A stretch of 64,000 bases of DNA from NCBI RefSeq assembly GCF_014905135.1, contig NZ_CP041406.1:1116001-1180000 (forward strand), read 5' to 3'. Positions within the stretch are counted from its first letter, which is position 1, and every line of letters starts with the position of its first letter. The notes under the pieces were generated by a model, which was not told the DNA's origin, did not search any database, and saw only the letters and a list, made by a program, of their open reading frames with translations. Positions 9,026-18,377 of this stretch are shown one piece after another. The translations under genes and the position numbers were made by a program. This stretch comes from Sulfurimonas paralvinellae (lineage in GTDB: Bacteria > Campylobacterota > Campylobacteria > Campylobacterales > Sulfurimonadaceae).

Positions 9026-10158
9026 TCTAGAACCTCTATATATTGTCTTATCATTGTCTCAACTTCAAAATACTTAGCTCTAAGTATAGCTTTCTTTTGA
9101 TAACTCTCTAATAAATTATGATCATTCAACATTAATGTCATTGCTTTTTTCATTATCTGTTCATTATTAACAGGTGTCAAAATGCCATATTGTGCACACT
9201 CTATATCTTTCATGAGGCAAGAATCCATATTATTATCCGGTGCTAAAATCTCTCTAGGCCCACTTTTGCAGTCGGTACTAATAATGGGTAATCTACAAGC
9301 TAATGCTTCCAACAAGACATTGGGAAACCCTTCATGATTTGAACCAAATACAAAACAATCAGATTTTGAAAGAAATTTATATGGATTTTCTTGTCGCCCA
9401 AGCAAAAGTACTTTAGTTTGTAAATTAAGTGTATCTATGTGTTGTTGTAAATCATTTCTAAGCTCACCATCTCCTATGATCCATAAATTCGCATCTAGGT
9501 TTTGTATGGCATTTATGAGTAACTTATGATTTTTTCCACTGTCAAGTCGACCAATAGTTATAAAAGTAAACTTTTGCTTTCTTAACTCAATATCTTCATT
9601 TTTTAATTGATCTATTTTATCTATATCTACAACATTGTAAATGGTTTTCATTTTTGCTGTTATAGAAAAGTTCTCATCCAAATCCTTAGCATTACCCTTA
9701 GAATTTGTAACAATAACATCTGCATAGTTATATAATTTAACTAATTTTTTATTAGTATATGACTGTAAATTACCATAACTATATTGTAAAGAAAATTGTG
9801 AACGCTCGCTGATGATTGTTTTAACCTTACTTCCAAATAACTTGGAAAAAATATTGATATAATTAGGTCTTGTCATCAAGCTAAATGAAATCTCTATCTT
9901 ATTATCTTGTAATATCTTTTTATATTTCCAACCTAATGAAGGAAGTTTTAAAAGTTTTTTTATACCACTTTCACAAGGGGAAGATTTTTCAAGATAAATT
10001 ATTTTTGTATTTTCTGGAATATTATAAAAAACTGTATCATTCATTAAAACCAGAGTTATATCAAAAGTATCTATTAATTCTTTCAGCAAAATAGAAACCT
10101 GCCTTTCTGCCCCTCCACTTGCTAATGAATAAATAAGTATTGCTAACTTTTTTTTCAC
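9022..10158 (-). CDS. Glycosyltransferase family 4 (PglA/PglJ-like)
   Basis: A 378-residue GT-B enzyme. It has the N-terminal SLASGGAERQ motif and the C-terminal donor site FITIGRLDSGKNHKLLINA and GSNHEGFPNVLLEALACRLP, both hallmark GT4 sequences. This type resembles the PglA/PglJ HexNAc transferases of Campylobacterota, and the next gene is a PglK-like flippase, but the cluster is not a standard pgl locus. The start codon overlaps the flippase stop by four bases (ATGA). Confidence 0.85.
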   Translation of the reverse strand: MKKKLAILIYSLASGGAERQVSILLKELIDTFDITLVLMNDTVFYNIPENTKIIYLEKSSPCESGIKKLLKLPSLGWKYKKILQDNKIEISFSLMTRPNYINIFSKLFGSKVKTIISERSQFSLQYSYGNLQSYTNKKLVKLYNYADVIVTNSKGNAKDLDENFSITAKMKTIYNVVDIDKIDQLKNEDIELRKQKFTFITIGRLDSGKNHKLLINAIQNLDANLWIIGDGELRNDLQQHIDTLNLQTKVLLLGRQENPYKFLSKSDCFVFGSNHEGFPNVLLEALACRLPIISTDCKSGPREILAPDNNMDSCLMKDIECAQYGILTPVNNEQIMKKAMTLMLNDHNLLESYQKKAILRAKYFEVETMIRQYIEVLD

Positions 10159-11852
10159 TTTTGTTGTACCAATTTTTTATTTTCAATTTTATAAACTTTT
10201 CCACACCTATCAATGGTACTAAGTCTATGCGCTATAATTATTAGAGTTTTATCTTGACTTATTTCATATATCTCATTCATAATCTCTTTTTCTATTTTTT
10301 CATCGAGCGCTGAAGTTGCTTCATCTAACACTAAAACTTCTGGTTCTTGATAAAGCGCTCTGGCTATAGCTATACGCTGTTTTTGTCCTCCACTGAGTTT
10401 CACACCTCCTTCGCCAACAAATGTATGAATACCATTTTGATGAGTTTCTAAAAAATCTAATATTTTTGCTTTCTTTAAAACATCTTTAATCTTCTCTTCA
10501 TCATAATGTAATCCAAAAGAGATATTATGAGCTACTGTACCATCAAAAAGATAGACACTTTGTGGTATATATCCTATTTTTTTTCTCCAACTTCGAATAT
10601 TATTATCATTTAATATATCATTATCTATTTTAATTTGACCACTTAAAGGTTTATATAACCCTATGATAATATCTACTAATGTACTCTTACCACTTCCACT
10701 AGGTCCTACGAAAGCTATTTTTTCAGTTTTTTTTATCTCTAAGTATATATTCTCAAGTATTATTTTATCTTCACTATATCCAAAACTTATATTTTTCAAA
10801 TCTATCTTATCGTTAAAATCTATCTTTTCATTACCAAGACTTTCTACATCATACATCAAGTCATTATGAATAATATCTAATGACTTATGAAAATACATAA
10901 TTTGATTATAACTTGAAAGTAATCTATTTGCAGATGGCATAAGTCTGTAAAGGCCTAAAATAAACATAGACAATATTCCAAGTGAAGATGAAATATCTGT
11001 TTCATATTTAAACACTAAATATACAACTATCAAAGCTATAAGTCCAAAACCAATAGTTTCTAAAAATATTCGTGGGAAATGGGCTAGTGTATCACTTATA
11101 ATTCCGCTCTTAGCAAATCCATAACTAGCATTTGAAAACCTATCTAAAATAAGTTTATCGTTTGATTGAAGCTTAATAATCTTATAATTACCAAAAGTAC
11201 TATTTATAATCTCAAAAAAACTTTTTTGATATTTTTCTCTTATACTACCTTGTCTTTTAACTAAAGGAGATATCTTTTTTACAAGAAACAATCCATTTAA
11301 TCCTAAAAAAAGTGTCATAACCAAAGTGATTTTCCAATTTATATACAACATTGCCCCATATATGAAAATTACTACAAATATTTCACTTACCATTAGTAAG
11401 ATTGCTGATAAAAGTTGTGCAAGATATTGAGTCTCATTTATAATTGATTTTGAGAGTTCACTACTGTTTCTTTGAATAAAAGAATGATAAGACATCCCTA
11501 AATAACTTTCAAATAGCCTAAAAGACAAAAGATGAATTCTGCCTTTAGAAAACTTTGCAAGCATGTAAAAGTATAAAAGGTTTAGTCCACCTCTCAGTAT
11601 GTAAAAAACAACAAGTATCAGACCAAAGGCTATCACAAAATTTGTTGCACTAGAAAACTCAAAAAAATTATATATATACTTATAGTAATCTTTAGACTCA
11701 ATAAGACTAAAGTCAGTGGCTACCGATATAAAAGGCATGATAGCAGCTATACCTACTGTTTCTATTAATGCTATAAATACAGAAAAAAATATAAGAAAAA
11801 ATAAATACTTTTTATCATGTTTTGTTAAAAGGGAACTAAGCTTTTTAAACAT
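10155..11852 (-). CDS. ABC-type lipid-linked oligosaccharide flippase (PglK/WlaB family)
   Basis: A half-transporter of 565 residues: a six-segment membrane domain (about 15-320) fused to an ATPase with Walker A GPSGSGKST 383-391, signature LSGGQ 486-490 and Walker B VLVLDEATS 506-514. It should flip the undecaprenyl-linked glycan across the inner membrane using ATP, as PglK does. No Wzx-type flippase is seen in the window, so this protein may fill that role. It lies between an asparagine-synthase-like gene and the glycosyltransferases. Confidence 0.85.
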   Translation of the reverse strand: MFKKLSSLLTKHDKKYLFFLIFFSVFIALIETVGIAAIMPFISVATDFSLIESKDYYKYIYNFFEFSSATNFVIAFGLILVVFYILRGGLNLLYFYMLAKFSKGRIHLLSFRLFESYLGMSYHSFIQRNSSELSKSIINETQYLAQLLSAILLMVSEIFVVIFIYGAMLYINWKITLVMTLFLGLNGLFLVKKISPLVKRQGSIREKYQKSFFEIINSTFGNYKIIKLQSNDKLILDRFSNASYGFAKSGIISDTLAHFPRIFLETIGFGLIALIVVYLVFKYETDISSSLGILSMFILGLYRLMPSANRLLSSYNQIMYFHKSLDIIHNDLMYDVESLGNEKIDFNDKIDLKNISFGYSEDKIILENIYLEIKKTEKIAFVGPSGSGKSTLVDIIIGLYKPLSGQIKIDNDILNDNNIRSWRKKIGYIPQSVYLFDGTVAHNISFGLHYDEEKIKDVLKKAKILDFLETHQNGIHTFVGEGGVKLSGGQKQRIAIARALYQEPEVLVLDEATSALDEKIEKEIMNEIYEISQDKTLIIIAHRLSTIDRCGKVYKIENKKLVQQK

Positions 11853-11865
11853 ATCTTGAAATCCT

Positions 11866-13671
11866 TTACTTTATTCTCATAATATTCCAAAGAACATACT
11901 CAAAATTTCTACCTTTTTGATGTTCATTAAAAATATTAATCAAATATTTTTTATTAAATCTATCATCTATATTTTGAATTTTATCATAGACTATATCTTT
12001 TAGTTCATTTCTAAACCAATATTTCAATGGTACGCTAAAACCTTTTTTTGGCCGCTCTATCAATTCTTTTGGCATCTGTTTATATAATATATCTTTTAGT
12101 ATAGATTTTGGACCTTTTTTTAACTTAATATCTATAGGTAAACTATAGGCAAACTCTACAATTCTGTGGTCTAATAATGGAACTCTTGATTCTAAGCTAA
12201 AAGCCATACTAGCACGATCCACTTTTGTAAGTATATCATCAGGTAAATATCTGTGAAAATCCAACCTGCTTAAACAGTCCATAAGATCATTACTATCAAA
12301 TTGATACTCTAAAATATCTAATAAGTTTAAATTACTTTTTCCAAAAGATTCTACTAAAAAATCTTGATCAAATAAATTTGAAAGTTCCCATGGTTTTATG
12401 GAACTATATAAAAGAGCATAAAGATTTTGTTCATTTAAGTTTTTCAGTGAATAGCTTGCTTTTTGGAGTTTGTCATTTAAAGAATATTTCCCAATTATTG
12501 ACAATATATTTCTTAGAATTTGTGGTATTTTTGAAAACCTATCAAGATATTTTTGTGTGAGAAAATACCTATCATATCCTAAAAAAAGTTCATCTCCACC
12601 ATCTCCACTAAGAGCCACTGTAACTTGCTCTTTGGTTTTTTGACTAAGTAGTAACATAGGCAAACTCGATGCATCACCAAAAGGTTCATCGTAATAAGTA
12701 TCAAAATCTTCTAAAAAATCAAATACATCTTTAACGCAAAACTTATATTCATAATGCTCACTCTCTATATGTTTGGCAACTTCTTTGGCATAAGTAGATT
12801 CATCATAGGCTTTATCTTCAAAACCTATAGAAAAAGTTTTTATTTTATTGTTGCTTTCTTGCTGCATAATAGCACTTACCAAACTGCTATCTACACCACC
12901 ACTTAAAAAACTTCCTACTTTTACATCTGCCAAAAGTCTATATTTTATGCTACTTCTTATAAGTCTTTCAGTTTCTTCTACTGCATCGTTATAGCTTATA
13001 TATTTTTTTTCTTTTGGCAAATTCCAATATCTATTTATATCAATATTTTTTCCATCAAATATCAAGTAATGTCCAGGAGGTAATTTACTTATATTTGTAT
13101 AATAACTGTTATCATTTGGCATATACCCTAATGTCATAAACTGTACCAAAGATTTATTTGAAACTTGCTGTTTCAAATGCCTTGCAAAGCCTTTTAGCTC
13201 ACTTGAAAAAGCAAATTCTTCATTTTGAAAAGTATAATAAAGTGGTTTTATTCCAACTCTGTCTCGTATCAAATAAAGTTTTTTATCCGTTTTGTCAAAA
13301 ATCCCAATAGCAAACATGCCAATAAGTTTTTCAAGAGTTTTCTCTACTCCAAACTTACTAAAAAGAATAAGTAATGTTTCTGTATCAGATGTAGTTTTCC
13401 ACTCTACATTACACTTACTTCTTAATTCAAAATGATTATAAATTTCACCATTGAAAACTATAGAAAATCGTTCATTTTCCATTGGCTGATTTGCATGAGT
13501 GGCTAAATCCTGTATAGAGAGACGGTTATGACCAAGATATAATTTTTTGTTTCTTAAACTATACTCTTTTACGGTTGAATTATCTGGTCCACGATGTGAT
13601 ATAAAAAAATTTTGTTTTATTATATCTTTATAAGGAAGCTTTGTATTAAAATAACCTAAAATACTACACAT
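11866..13671 (-). CDS. Glutamine-hydrolysing asparagine synthase-like amidotransferase (first of two)
   Basis: The 601-residue protein has the full AsnB layout: Cys2 nucleophile in an N-terminal glutaminase domain (MCSILGY), RGPDN and NGEIYN motifs, then a C-terminal ATP-pyrophosphatase domain with SFLSGGVDSSL and LSGDGGDELFLGYDRY. AsnB relatives within O-antigen loci, such as WbpS of P. aeruginosa, amidate sugar uronic acids instead of aspartate. Because this cluster makes uronic acids and has two such genes, a glycan amidotransferase is the better guess. It overlaps the upstream membrane protein by eight bases. Confidence 0.85.
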   Translation of the reverse strand: MCSILGYFNTKLPYKDIIKQNFFISHRGPDNSTVKEYSLRNKKLYLGHNRLSIQDLATHANQPMENERFSIVFNGEIYNHFELRSKCNVEWKTTSDTETLLILFSKFGVEKTLEKLIGMFAIGIFDKTDKKLYLIRDRVGIKPLYYTFQNEEFAFSSELKGFARHLKQQVSNKSLVQFMTLGYMPNDNSYYTNISKLPPGHYLIFDGKNIDINRYWNLPKEKKYISYNDAVEETERLIRSSIKYRLLADVKVGSFLSGGVDSSLVSAIMQQESNNKIKTFSIGFEDKAYDESTYAKEVAKHIESEHYEYKFCVKDVFDFLEDFDTYYDEPFGDASSLPMLLLSQKTKEQVTVALSGDGGDELFLGYDRYFLTQKYLDRFSKIPQILRNILSIIGKYSLNDKLQKASYSLKNLNEQNLYALLYSSIKPWELSNLFDQDFLVESFGKSNLNLLDILEYQFDSNDLMDCLSRLDFHRYLPDDILTKVDRASMAFSLESRVPLLDHRIVEFAYSLPIDIKLKKGPKSILKDILYKQMPKELIERPKKGFSVPLKYWFRNELKDIVYDKIQNIDDRFNKKYLINIFNEHQKGRNFEYVLWNIMRIK

Positions 13672-15178
13672 TTAACCTACCAAATATATCTGAATATTTT
13701 TTTATTGCCCATTGTGGAATTTTTTCTCCATTTTTCCAGTTTTTAACCTTTAATATTATATATTTTTCATTTTCAAAAGCCACATGAAAAAGATTCATAT
13801 TAACTTTTTCAAAAAACTCTCTCCAGTAATCTTTTTTTAAAAAAATAGCACCCAAATTCCAATCCTTCATTGCCTTTTCAATTTTTACGTTCATCACAGG
13901 AAAATATGGTTCCAACCATAAAAAGCCATAACCATGACCACCCCAAAATACTTTTTTAGATGTTTTATATGTCACTTCATCAGGTAGTTGAAAAGGTATC
14001 ACCATCACTCTGTCTAAATCTGAATTTTTCAAAAAATCTATAGCATCCTCAAAATCTTTATCTCTACTTTTATTTTTCAGCCCTTTATAAAACTTAAAAA
14101 TACTTACCGCTGTCATTACTGAAATAATCAATAACAAGATTTGATTAGTAAAATCAGCAAAATAAATATCTGTATAAATCACATAAAAAGAAATTATTGT
14201 TACTAAATTGTATGTGTATAAGTTGCCACTACCTAAACACAAAAATTTATCTACAAAACTTGTGAGCAAAATAAACAACATTGTCATAAAAAAGACAAGT
14301 CCAAAAAAATTCAATTCAAAACTAAAAATTACAAATATTGTAAAAGGCAACATTCCTATGATAAGTGAAAGCTTTTTAATGACTGATTTCAAACCATTTC
14401 CATGAACTCTATTGACATGAACAAAATCTTTTTTTCCATAAATATTAGATTCATAAAACTGATGCGATCCTAACTTATATCTATTTCTATGCCAAAACTT
14501 TACTATCTCTATATGATGTTTTAAATAATTTTTATAATTAAAAAAAAGAAACGCTATAATATTTGCGAATATATAAATAAAAATTGGAATTAAACTTGTA
14601 TAAAAAACTGATAACCCAATAAGTAAAAAAACATATAACTGATGAGACATCTTATGAGTTAATATTAATAGTATAGTCAATAAGACAATTGGCAACAACA
14701 TATAACTTAACTCATACTCGAAATATCCAAAAAAAAATAGTATAAGAATGTCAAGAAGTATTGATCCAAAGATACGAGAATTTATTTGATTGTCATAATA
14801 TATTAATATTGGTGCTGTTAGATAAACCATTATAGCTACAAATATAGAAGTAGAAAACTCTATTCCTATCAACTTTCCGAATAATACAATTAAAATTAAT
14901 CTAAAAAATGATAAAAATTGTGTAATAAAAGCAGAATAATTCAAAATGTCATCTGGCAAAATAGACAAAAAACATCCAAAAAAAGGTGGATACCACTGTT
15001 TCACTTCAAGTAAATATTCTGGTAATTCTGGTGGACATTTTTTTTGTTTTCTTGCTGCATCTCTATATTTTAGCCAATACCACTGGTCTACCACCACCAT
15101 GCTTGCTTTATTTAAAATAAAAAATCTAATTATAATTATAATTATAATTATAATTATACTTATACTTATAAAGATCAA
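13664..15178 (-). CDS. Polytopic membrane protein, GT-C-like or polysaccharide polymerase candidate
   Basis: Unrecognised 504-residue protein with about ten membrane segments and a soluble C-terminal tail of some 110 residues. The first segment is almost pure isoleucine (residues 6-17), encoded by a hexanucleotide repeat. Right after it comes VVDQWYWLKYRDA, an acidic/aromatic first periplasmic loop as found in GT-C glycosyltransferases; the cluster otherwise lacks an O-antigen polymerase (Wzy), so that role is also possible. It sits between a GT4 enzyme and an amidotransferase. Codon and base use is very AT-rich like its neighbours. Confidence 0.6.
   Translation of the reverse strand: MIFISISIIIIIIIIIIRFFILNKASMVVVDQWYWLKYRDAARKQKKCPPELPEYLLEVKQWYPPFFGCFLSILPDDILNYSAFITQFLSFFRLILIVLFGKLIGIEFSTSIFVAIMVYLTAPILIYYDNQINSRIFGSILLDILILFFFGYFEYELSYMLLPIVLLTILLILTHKMSHQLYVFLLIGLSVFYTSLIPIFIYIFANIIAFLFFNYKNYLKHHIEIVKFWHRNRYKLGSHQFYESNIYGKKDFVHVNRVHGNGLKSVIKKLSLIIGMLPFTIFVIFSFELNFFGLVFFMTMLFILLTSFVDKFLCLGSGNLYTYNLVTIISFYVIYTDIYFADFTNQILLLIISVMTAVSIFKFYKGLKNKSRDKDFEDAIDFLKNSDLDRVMVIPFQLPDEVTYKTSKKVFWGGHGYGFLWLEPYFPVMNVKIEKAMKDWNLGAIFLKKDYWREFFEKVNMNLFHVAFENEKYIILKVKNWKNGEKIPQWAIKKYSDIFGRLNV
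15127..15168. repeat. Hexanucleotide tandem repeat (TAATTA/TACTTA) encoding poly-Ile
   Basis: Five perfect TAATTA units at 15127-15156 are followed by two TACTTA units at 15157-15168. On the coding (minus) strand they read as alternating ATA and ATT/AGT-type codons that form the oligo-isoleucine core of the first membrane segment of the 504-residue membrane protein. Because the unit is six bases, slippage changes segment length by two residues without shifting the frame. Confidence 0.9.
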
Positions 15179-15181
15179 ACT

Positions 15182-16378
15182 TTATTCTCCAAATTTTTTC
15201 AAAATTTTATGATAAATATTCTGTTTATTTTTAACTGAATTTTTTAAACTATGATTTTGAAATGCCAATTCTCTTGCATACTTCCCAAGTTTATGTGAAA
15301 GTTTTTCATTATTTAATAAATAATCTATTTTATTTACCATTTCTTTAATGTCATTTTCTTTAACCAACAAACCACTTGTATTGTCTTTTATTAATTCACT
15401 ATGCCATTCAGTATCATATGCTATAACAGGTTTACCACTAGCACATGCTTCTATCAGGCTAAATCCATCTAGAAGACATATATTTATATTAGATTGTTTT
15501 TTTATAGTAAAAACTATATTTTTAGATTGGAAACCAATCAGTTTTATATTATTCTCTAAATTATTTTTTTTTATAAAGGAATTCATATAATTGTATTCTG
15601 GACCATTTCCAGCAACTAATATACAAAAATCATTTCTCATTTTAACTAATTCTTTTGTTATATATAAAATATCTAAGCACTGTTTTTCTTTAGACAATCG
15701 AGCAATATATCCAAGTATATATGGCTTATCAATATTAAATATTTCTTTTATATTTAAAAATTTTGTATTATCAAAATTTTCAAAAGAAACTCCATGATAA
15801 AAAACATCTATATTATTTTCATCTATCTCATATTGATCTATAATTTTTCTTTTTAAATAATTACTTATTGGTAATATTAAATCAGCTTTTTTATAAACAA
15901 ACTTTTCAATTTGTTTAGCTATTTTTCTAGAACCTAAAACTTTAAATGTTTGACCTCCAAGTTCTGCACCTTTATCATAGTCAGAATGAACTGATACTAT
16001 AAATGGAATTTTTAAAAGCTTAGAATAGTACAATGCTATAAGTCCCATATAATATGGATCTGTGGCTCTTATTATAGATATTTTTTCTTTTTTGATTATG
16101 AATGGAAAAATAAAAATCAATTTCAAAAGTATGATAAGTGTTCTAAATATTTTGGTTATTCTAAATTTATTTAAAAAATCTAAGCTGCTTTTCCAGCCAT
16201 ATTCAAAGATTATGTTATTTTCTTTTAATTTAATAACTTTATTATTCTTTGTAAACGGATGCAATGTAAATACTTTATTAAAAAAACCACCTTCATCTCT
16301 CTGTAAAATTAAATCAATAACACCTTTTTGTTTTAATGAATCATAATCAGATGGGACAATATATAAAATATTTCTCAT
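15182..16378 (-). CDS. Glycosyltransferase family 4
   Basis: A 398-residue GT-B enzyme of the GT4 type. The C-terminal donor domain contains ILGYIARLSKEKQCLDILY and VAGNGPEYNYM, followed by a SLIEACASGKPVIAYD loop with the conserved Glu. The acceptor half includes PFIVSVHSDYD. It would add one sugar to the glycan on the cytosolic side. It overlaps the radical SAM gene upstream by four bases and stops four bases before the membrane-protein gene downstream. Specificity is unknown. Confidence 0.82.
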   Translation of the reverse strand: MRNILYIVPSDYDSLKQKGVIDLILQRDEGGFFNKVFTLHPFTKNNKVIKLKENNIIFEYGWKSSLDFLNKFRITKIFRTLIILLKLIFIFPFIIKKEKISIIRATDPYYMGLIALYYSKLLKIPFIVSVHSDYDKGAELGGQTFKVLGSRKIAKQIEKFVYKKADLILPISNYLKRKIIDQYEIDENNIDVFYHGVSFENFDNTKFLNIKEIFNIDKPYILGYIARLSKEKQCLDILYITKELVKMRNDFCILVAGNGPEYNYMNSFIKKNNLENNIKLIGFQSKNIVFTIKKQSNINICLLDGFSLIEACASGKPVIAYDTEWHSELIKDNTSGLLVKENDIKEMVNKIDYLLNNEKLSHKLGKYARELAFQNHSLKNSVKNKQNIYHKILKKFGE

Positions 16379-17445
16379 TTTATATCACTAACCCCATATC
16401 CACTACAAAGACGACATATCTCTATATCTTTCTGATTTGTGTGTATTTTATTTCTAAAGTTTTGATATTTTTCTCCATTCCAAATTTCTTCTAAATCTTG
16501 TTCTATTAAATTTCCCATTACTTCTTTACCGCAAGCATCGTGACAACAAGGTACAACATCTCCATTACTCATTATTGTCATACTATAATATATCCAAGGG
16601 CAGTCATTTTGAGGTACAATTTTTCTTTGTAATTTTCCTTTTTTAAATTTTTCAGGATCATATATCCAATGATCCTTATTAGTTGGTAAATATTTATTCC
16701 CTTGTTCTACAGTCCTAACACAAGGGTCAATAATATTAAAGCTATCTACATCTATCTCTTTACACCATTCTATAAATTCCTCTACCTGATGTTCATTATG
16801 TTTCATCAGGATAAACCCTGCCTCTAAATGTACTTTACTTCCTGTTTCTTTTTTTAACTTTATAGTTTGAAGAAGATTATTCTTTATATTTTCTAAATTT
16901 GTATTGACCCTATACACTTCGTGAGTCTCTTGAGTTGTACCGCCCATTTGAAAAGAGACGAAGTCTATCCCTGATTCTATTATACCTTGAGGTATTCCTT
17001 TAACATCACCATTAGTACAAGTAGAAATAAAAGGTATCCCTTTCTCTTTAGTATATTTGACCTGTTTTACCCATTCTTTATTTAAAAATGGCTCTCCCAT
17101 AAAATAGTACATCAGTGTATTTGTATATGGATATATTTTATCTATAATAATTTTAAAATCACTAAATGATAAAAAAGCTTTTTTTCTCTCTAATATATTT
17201 GCACCTGTTTCACAAACAGGACACTGAGCATTACAGACATTTGTAGGTTCTATAGTTATATTTATGGGTTTACCAAGTATTTTACTATCTTTTTTTACTA
17301 AAGAGTAGGTCGATTTAATATGCTCTATACTTCCTTTTTTACTTTTAAATAGTGAAACTAAACCTTTTTGAAATCCATATGAATTTCTCAACTTTATATA
17401 TAAAGTATAATTTTTCTTGATTTTATTTTTTATTTTATTTATCAT
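16375..17445 (-). CDS. Radical SAM/SPASM domain protein
   Basis: The 356-residue protein binds a 4Fe-4S cluster through CNAQCPVC (CxxxCxxC, about residues 73-80) and uses S-adenosylmethionine to make a radical. The C-terminal part has a cysteine-rich SPASM-type domain (DCPW, VVPCCHDACG and ICRLCSGYG) that would hold auxiliary clusters. Such enzymes occur in surface-polysaccharide loci, but their substrates are mostly unknown. It shares one base with the formyltransferase gene (TAATG) and four with the next glycosyltransferase, so it belongs to the same transcript. Confidence 0.85.
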   Translation of the reverse strand: MINKIKNKIKKNYTLYIKLRNSYGFQKGLVSLFKSKKGSIEHIKSTYSLVKKDSKILGKPINITIEPTNVCNAQCPVCETGANILERKKAFLSFSDFKIIIDKIYPYTNTLMYYFMGEPFLNKEWVKQVKYTKEKGIPFISTCTNGDVKGIPQGIIESGIDFVSFQMGGTTQETHEVYRVNTNLENIKNNLLQTIKLKKETGSKVHLEAGFILMKHNEHQVEEFIEWCKEIDVDSFNIIDPCVRTVEQGNKYLPTNKDHWIYDPEKFKKGKLQRKIVPQNDCPWIYYSMTIMSNGDVVPCCHDACGKEVMGNLIEQDLEEIWNGEKYQNFRNKIHTNQKDIEICRLCSGYGVSDIK

Positions 17446-18377
17446 TATTTAAATCTCTTTCTTATGCTTTTTATTTTTTGACTTGGCTTTCCAACAAAAC
17501 TTTCATATTCAACTTTGCTTATTTTCAATTTTCCATTTCCCGTAATTACAATAACGCTTCCATCCATTTCAATATTGGATATCTGTCCAACTTTTGATAA
17601 ATATATTTCATCATCCTCAAAAAGTTCTGCATCCCAAATAATTAGCTTTTTATCTTCATAAAAACAATATGCTCCACTATAAGGTTTATTGGAAGCATTA
17701 ATTAATCTTAGAATTTCTATATTTGATTTATTCCAATCTATTCTACCATCTTCAGGAATCCTTGGATAACATCTTAAAGCATCTTTTTGATTTTTTGATT
17801 GTACTTCCAAAACATATTGAGGATTTTTTTCAAGTTTTTTAACAGAATTTAAAAACATTTGAGGAATTCTCTCTGCCATCCACTCCCAACATTGAGTTAC
17901 TTTAGTGTTTATATCTATACTTAAATATTCTCTATCTATAATATCTCCGCTATCAACTTCTCCACCTATCATAGAATGAATACATAGACCTATTTTGTCT
18001 TCACCATTAAGAATTGCCCATGCTTGACAAGCATTACCTCTATAACGAGGCAAATCCCCACCATGAGCATTTAAAATTCTAAGTGGAAATAAATCAATCA
18101 CATTTTGAGGTATAATGCTAGAATAGTTTAAGCTTACAGCCATATCACAATTTGTACTTTTTATTTCTTTTTTATATTTATCTAGTCTATTCGTATATAT
18201 ATATTTAGCACCTATTTTGTTTGCCAATTCTTCAAAATATTTTGAAGTTTTAGTATACTCCGGAGCTTCTTTTGAAGTAATAATTAGTGGTATTTGATAA
18301 TTGTTTTTTAGAAGTAATTCAATTGTTTCATATAAAATTTCAGTTCTCCCAATTATTGCTATTTTCATTTTTACCAA
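17445..18377 (-). CDS. Sugar N-formyltransferase (methionyl-tRNA formyltransferase fold)
   Basis: A 310-residue formyltransferase using 10-formyltetrahydrofolate. The catalytic triad is visible: N103 and H105 in ILNAHGGDLP, and D142 in GGEVDSGD. The C-terminal part (about 205-310) is a small beta domain, also seen in Fmt. The O-antigen context and the presence of two DegT-type sugar aminotransferases argue that it formylates an amino sugar on a nucleotide rather than Met-tRNA. An internal ATG three codons in is an equally good start. It overlaps the preceding unknown gene by seven bases. Confidence 0.85.
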   Translation of the reverse strand: MVKMKIAIIGRTEILYETIELLLKNNYQIPLIITSKEAPEYTKTSKYFEELANKIGAKYIYTNRLDKYKKEIKSTNCDMAVSLNYSSIIPQNVIDLFPLRILNAHGGDLPRYRGNACQAWAILNGEDKIGLCIHSMIGGEVDSGDIIDREYLSIDINTKVTQCWEWMAERIPQMFLNSVKKLEKNPQYVLEVQSKNQKDALRCYPRIPEDGRIDWNKSNIEILRLINASNKPYSGAYCFYEDKKLIIWDAELFEDDEIYLSKVGQISNIEMDGSVIVITGNGKLKISKVEYESFVGKPSQKIKSIRKRFK

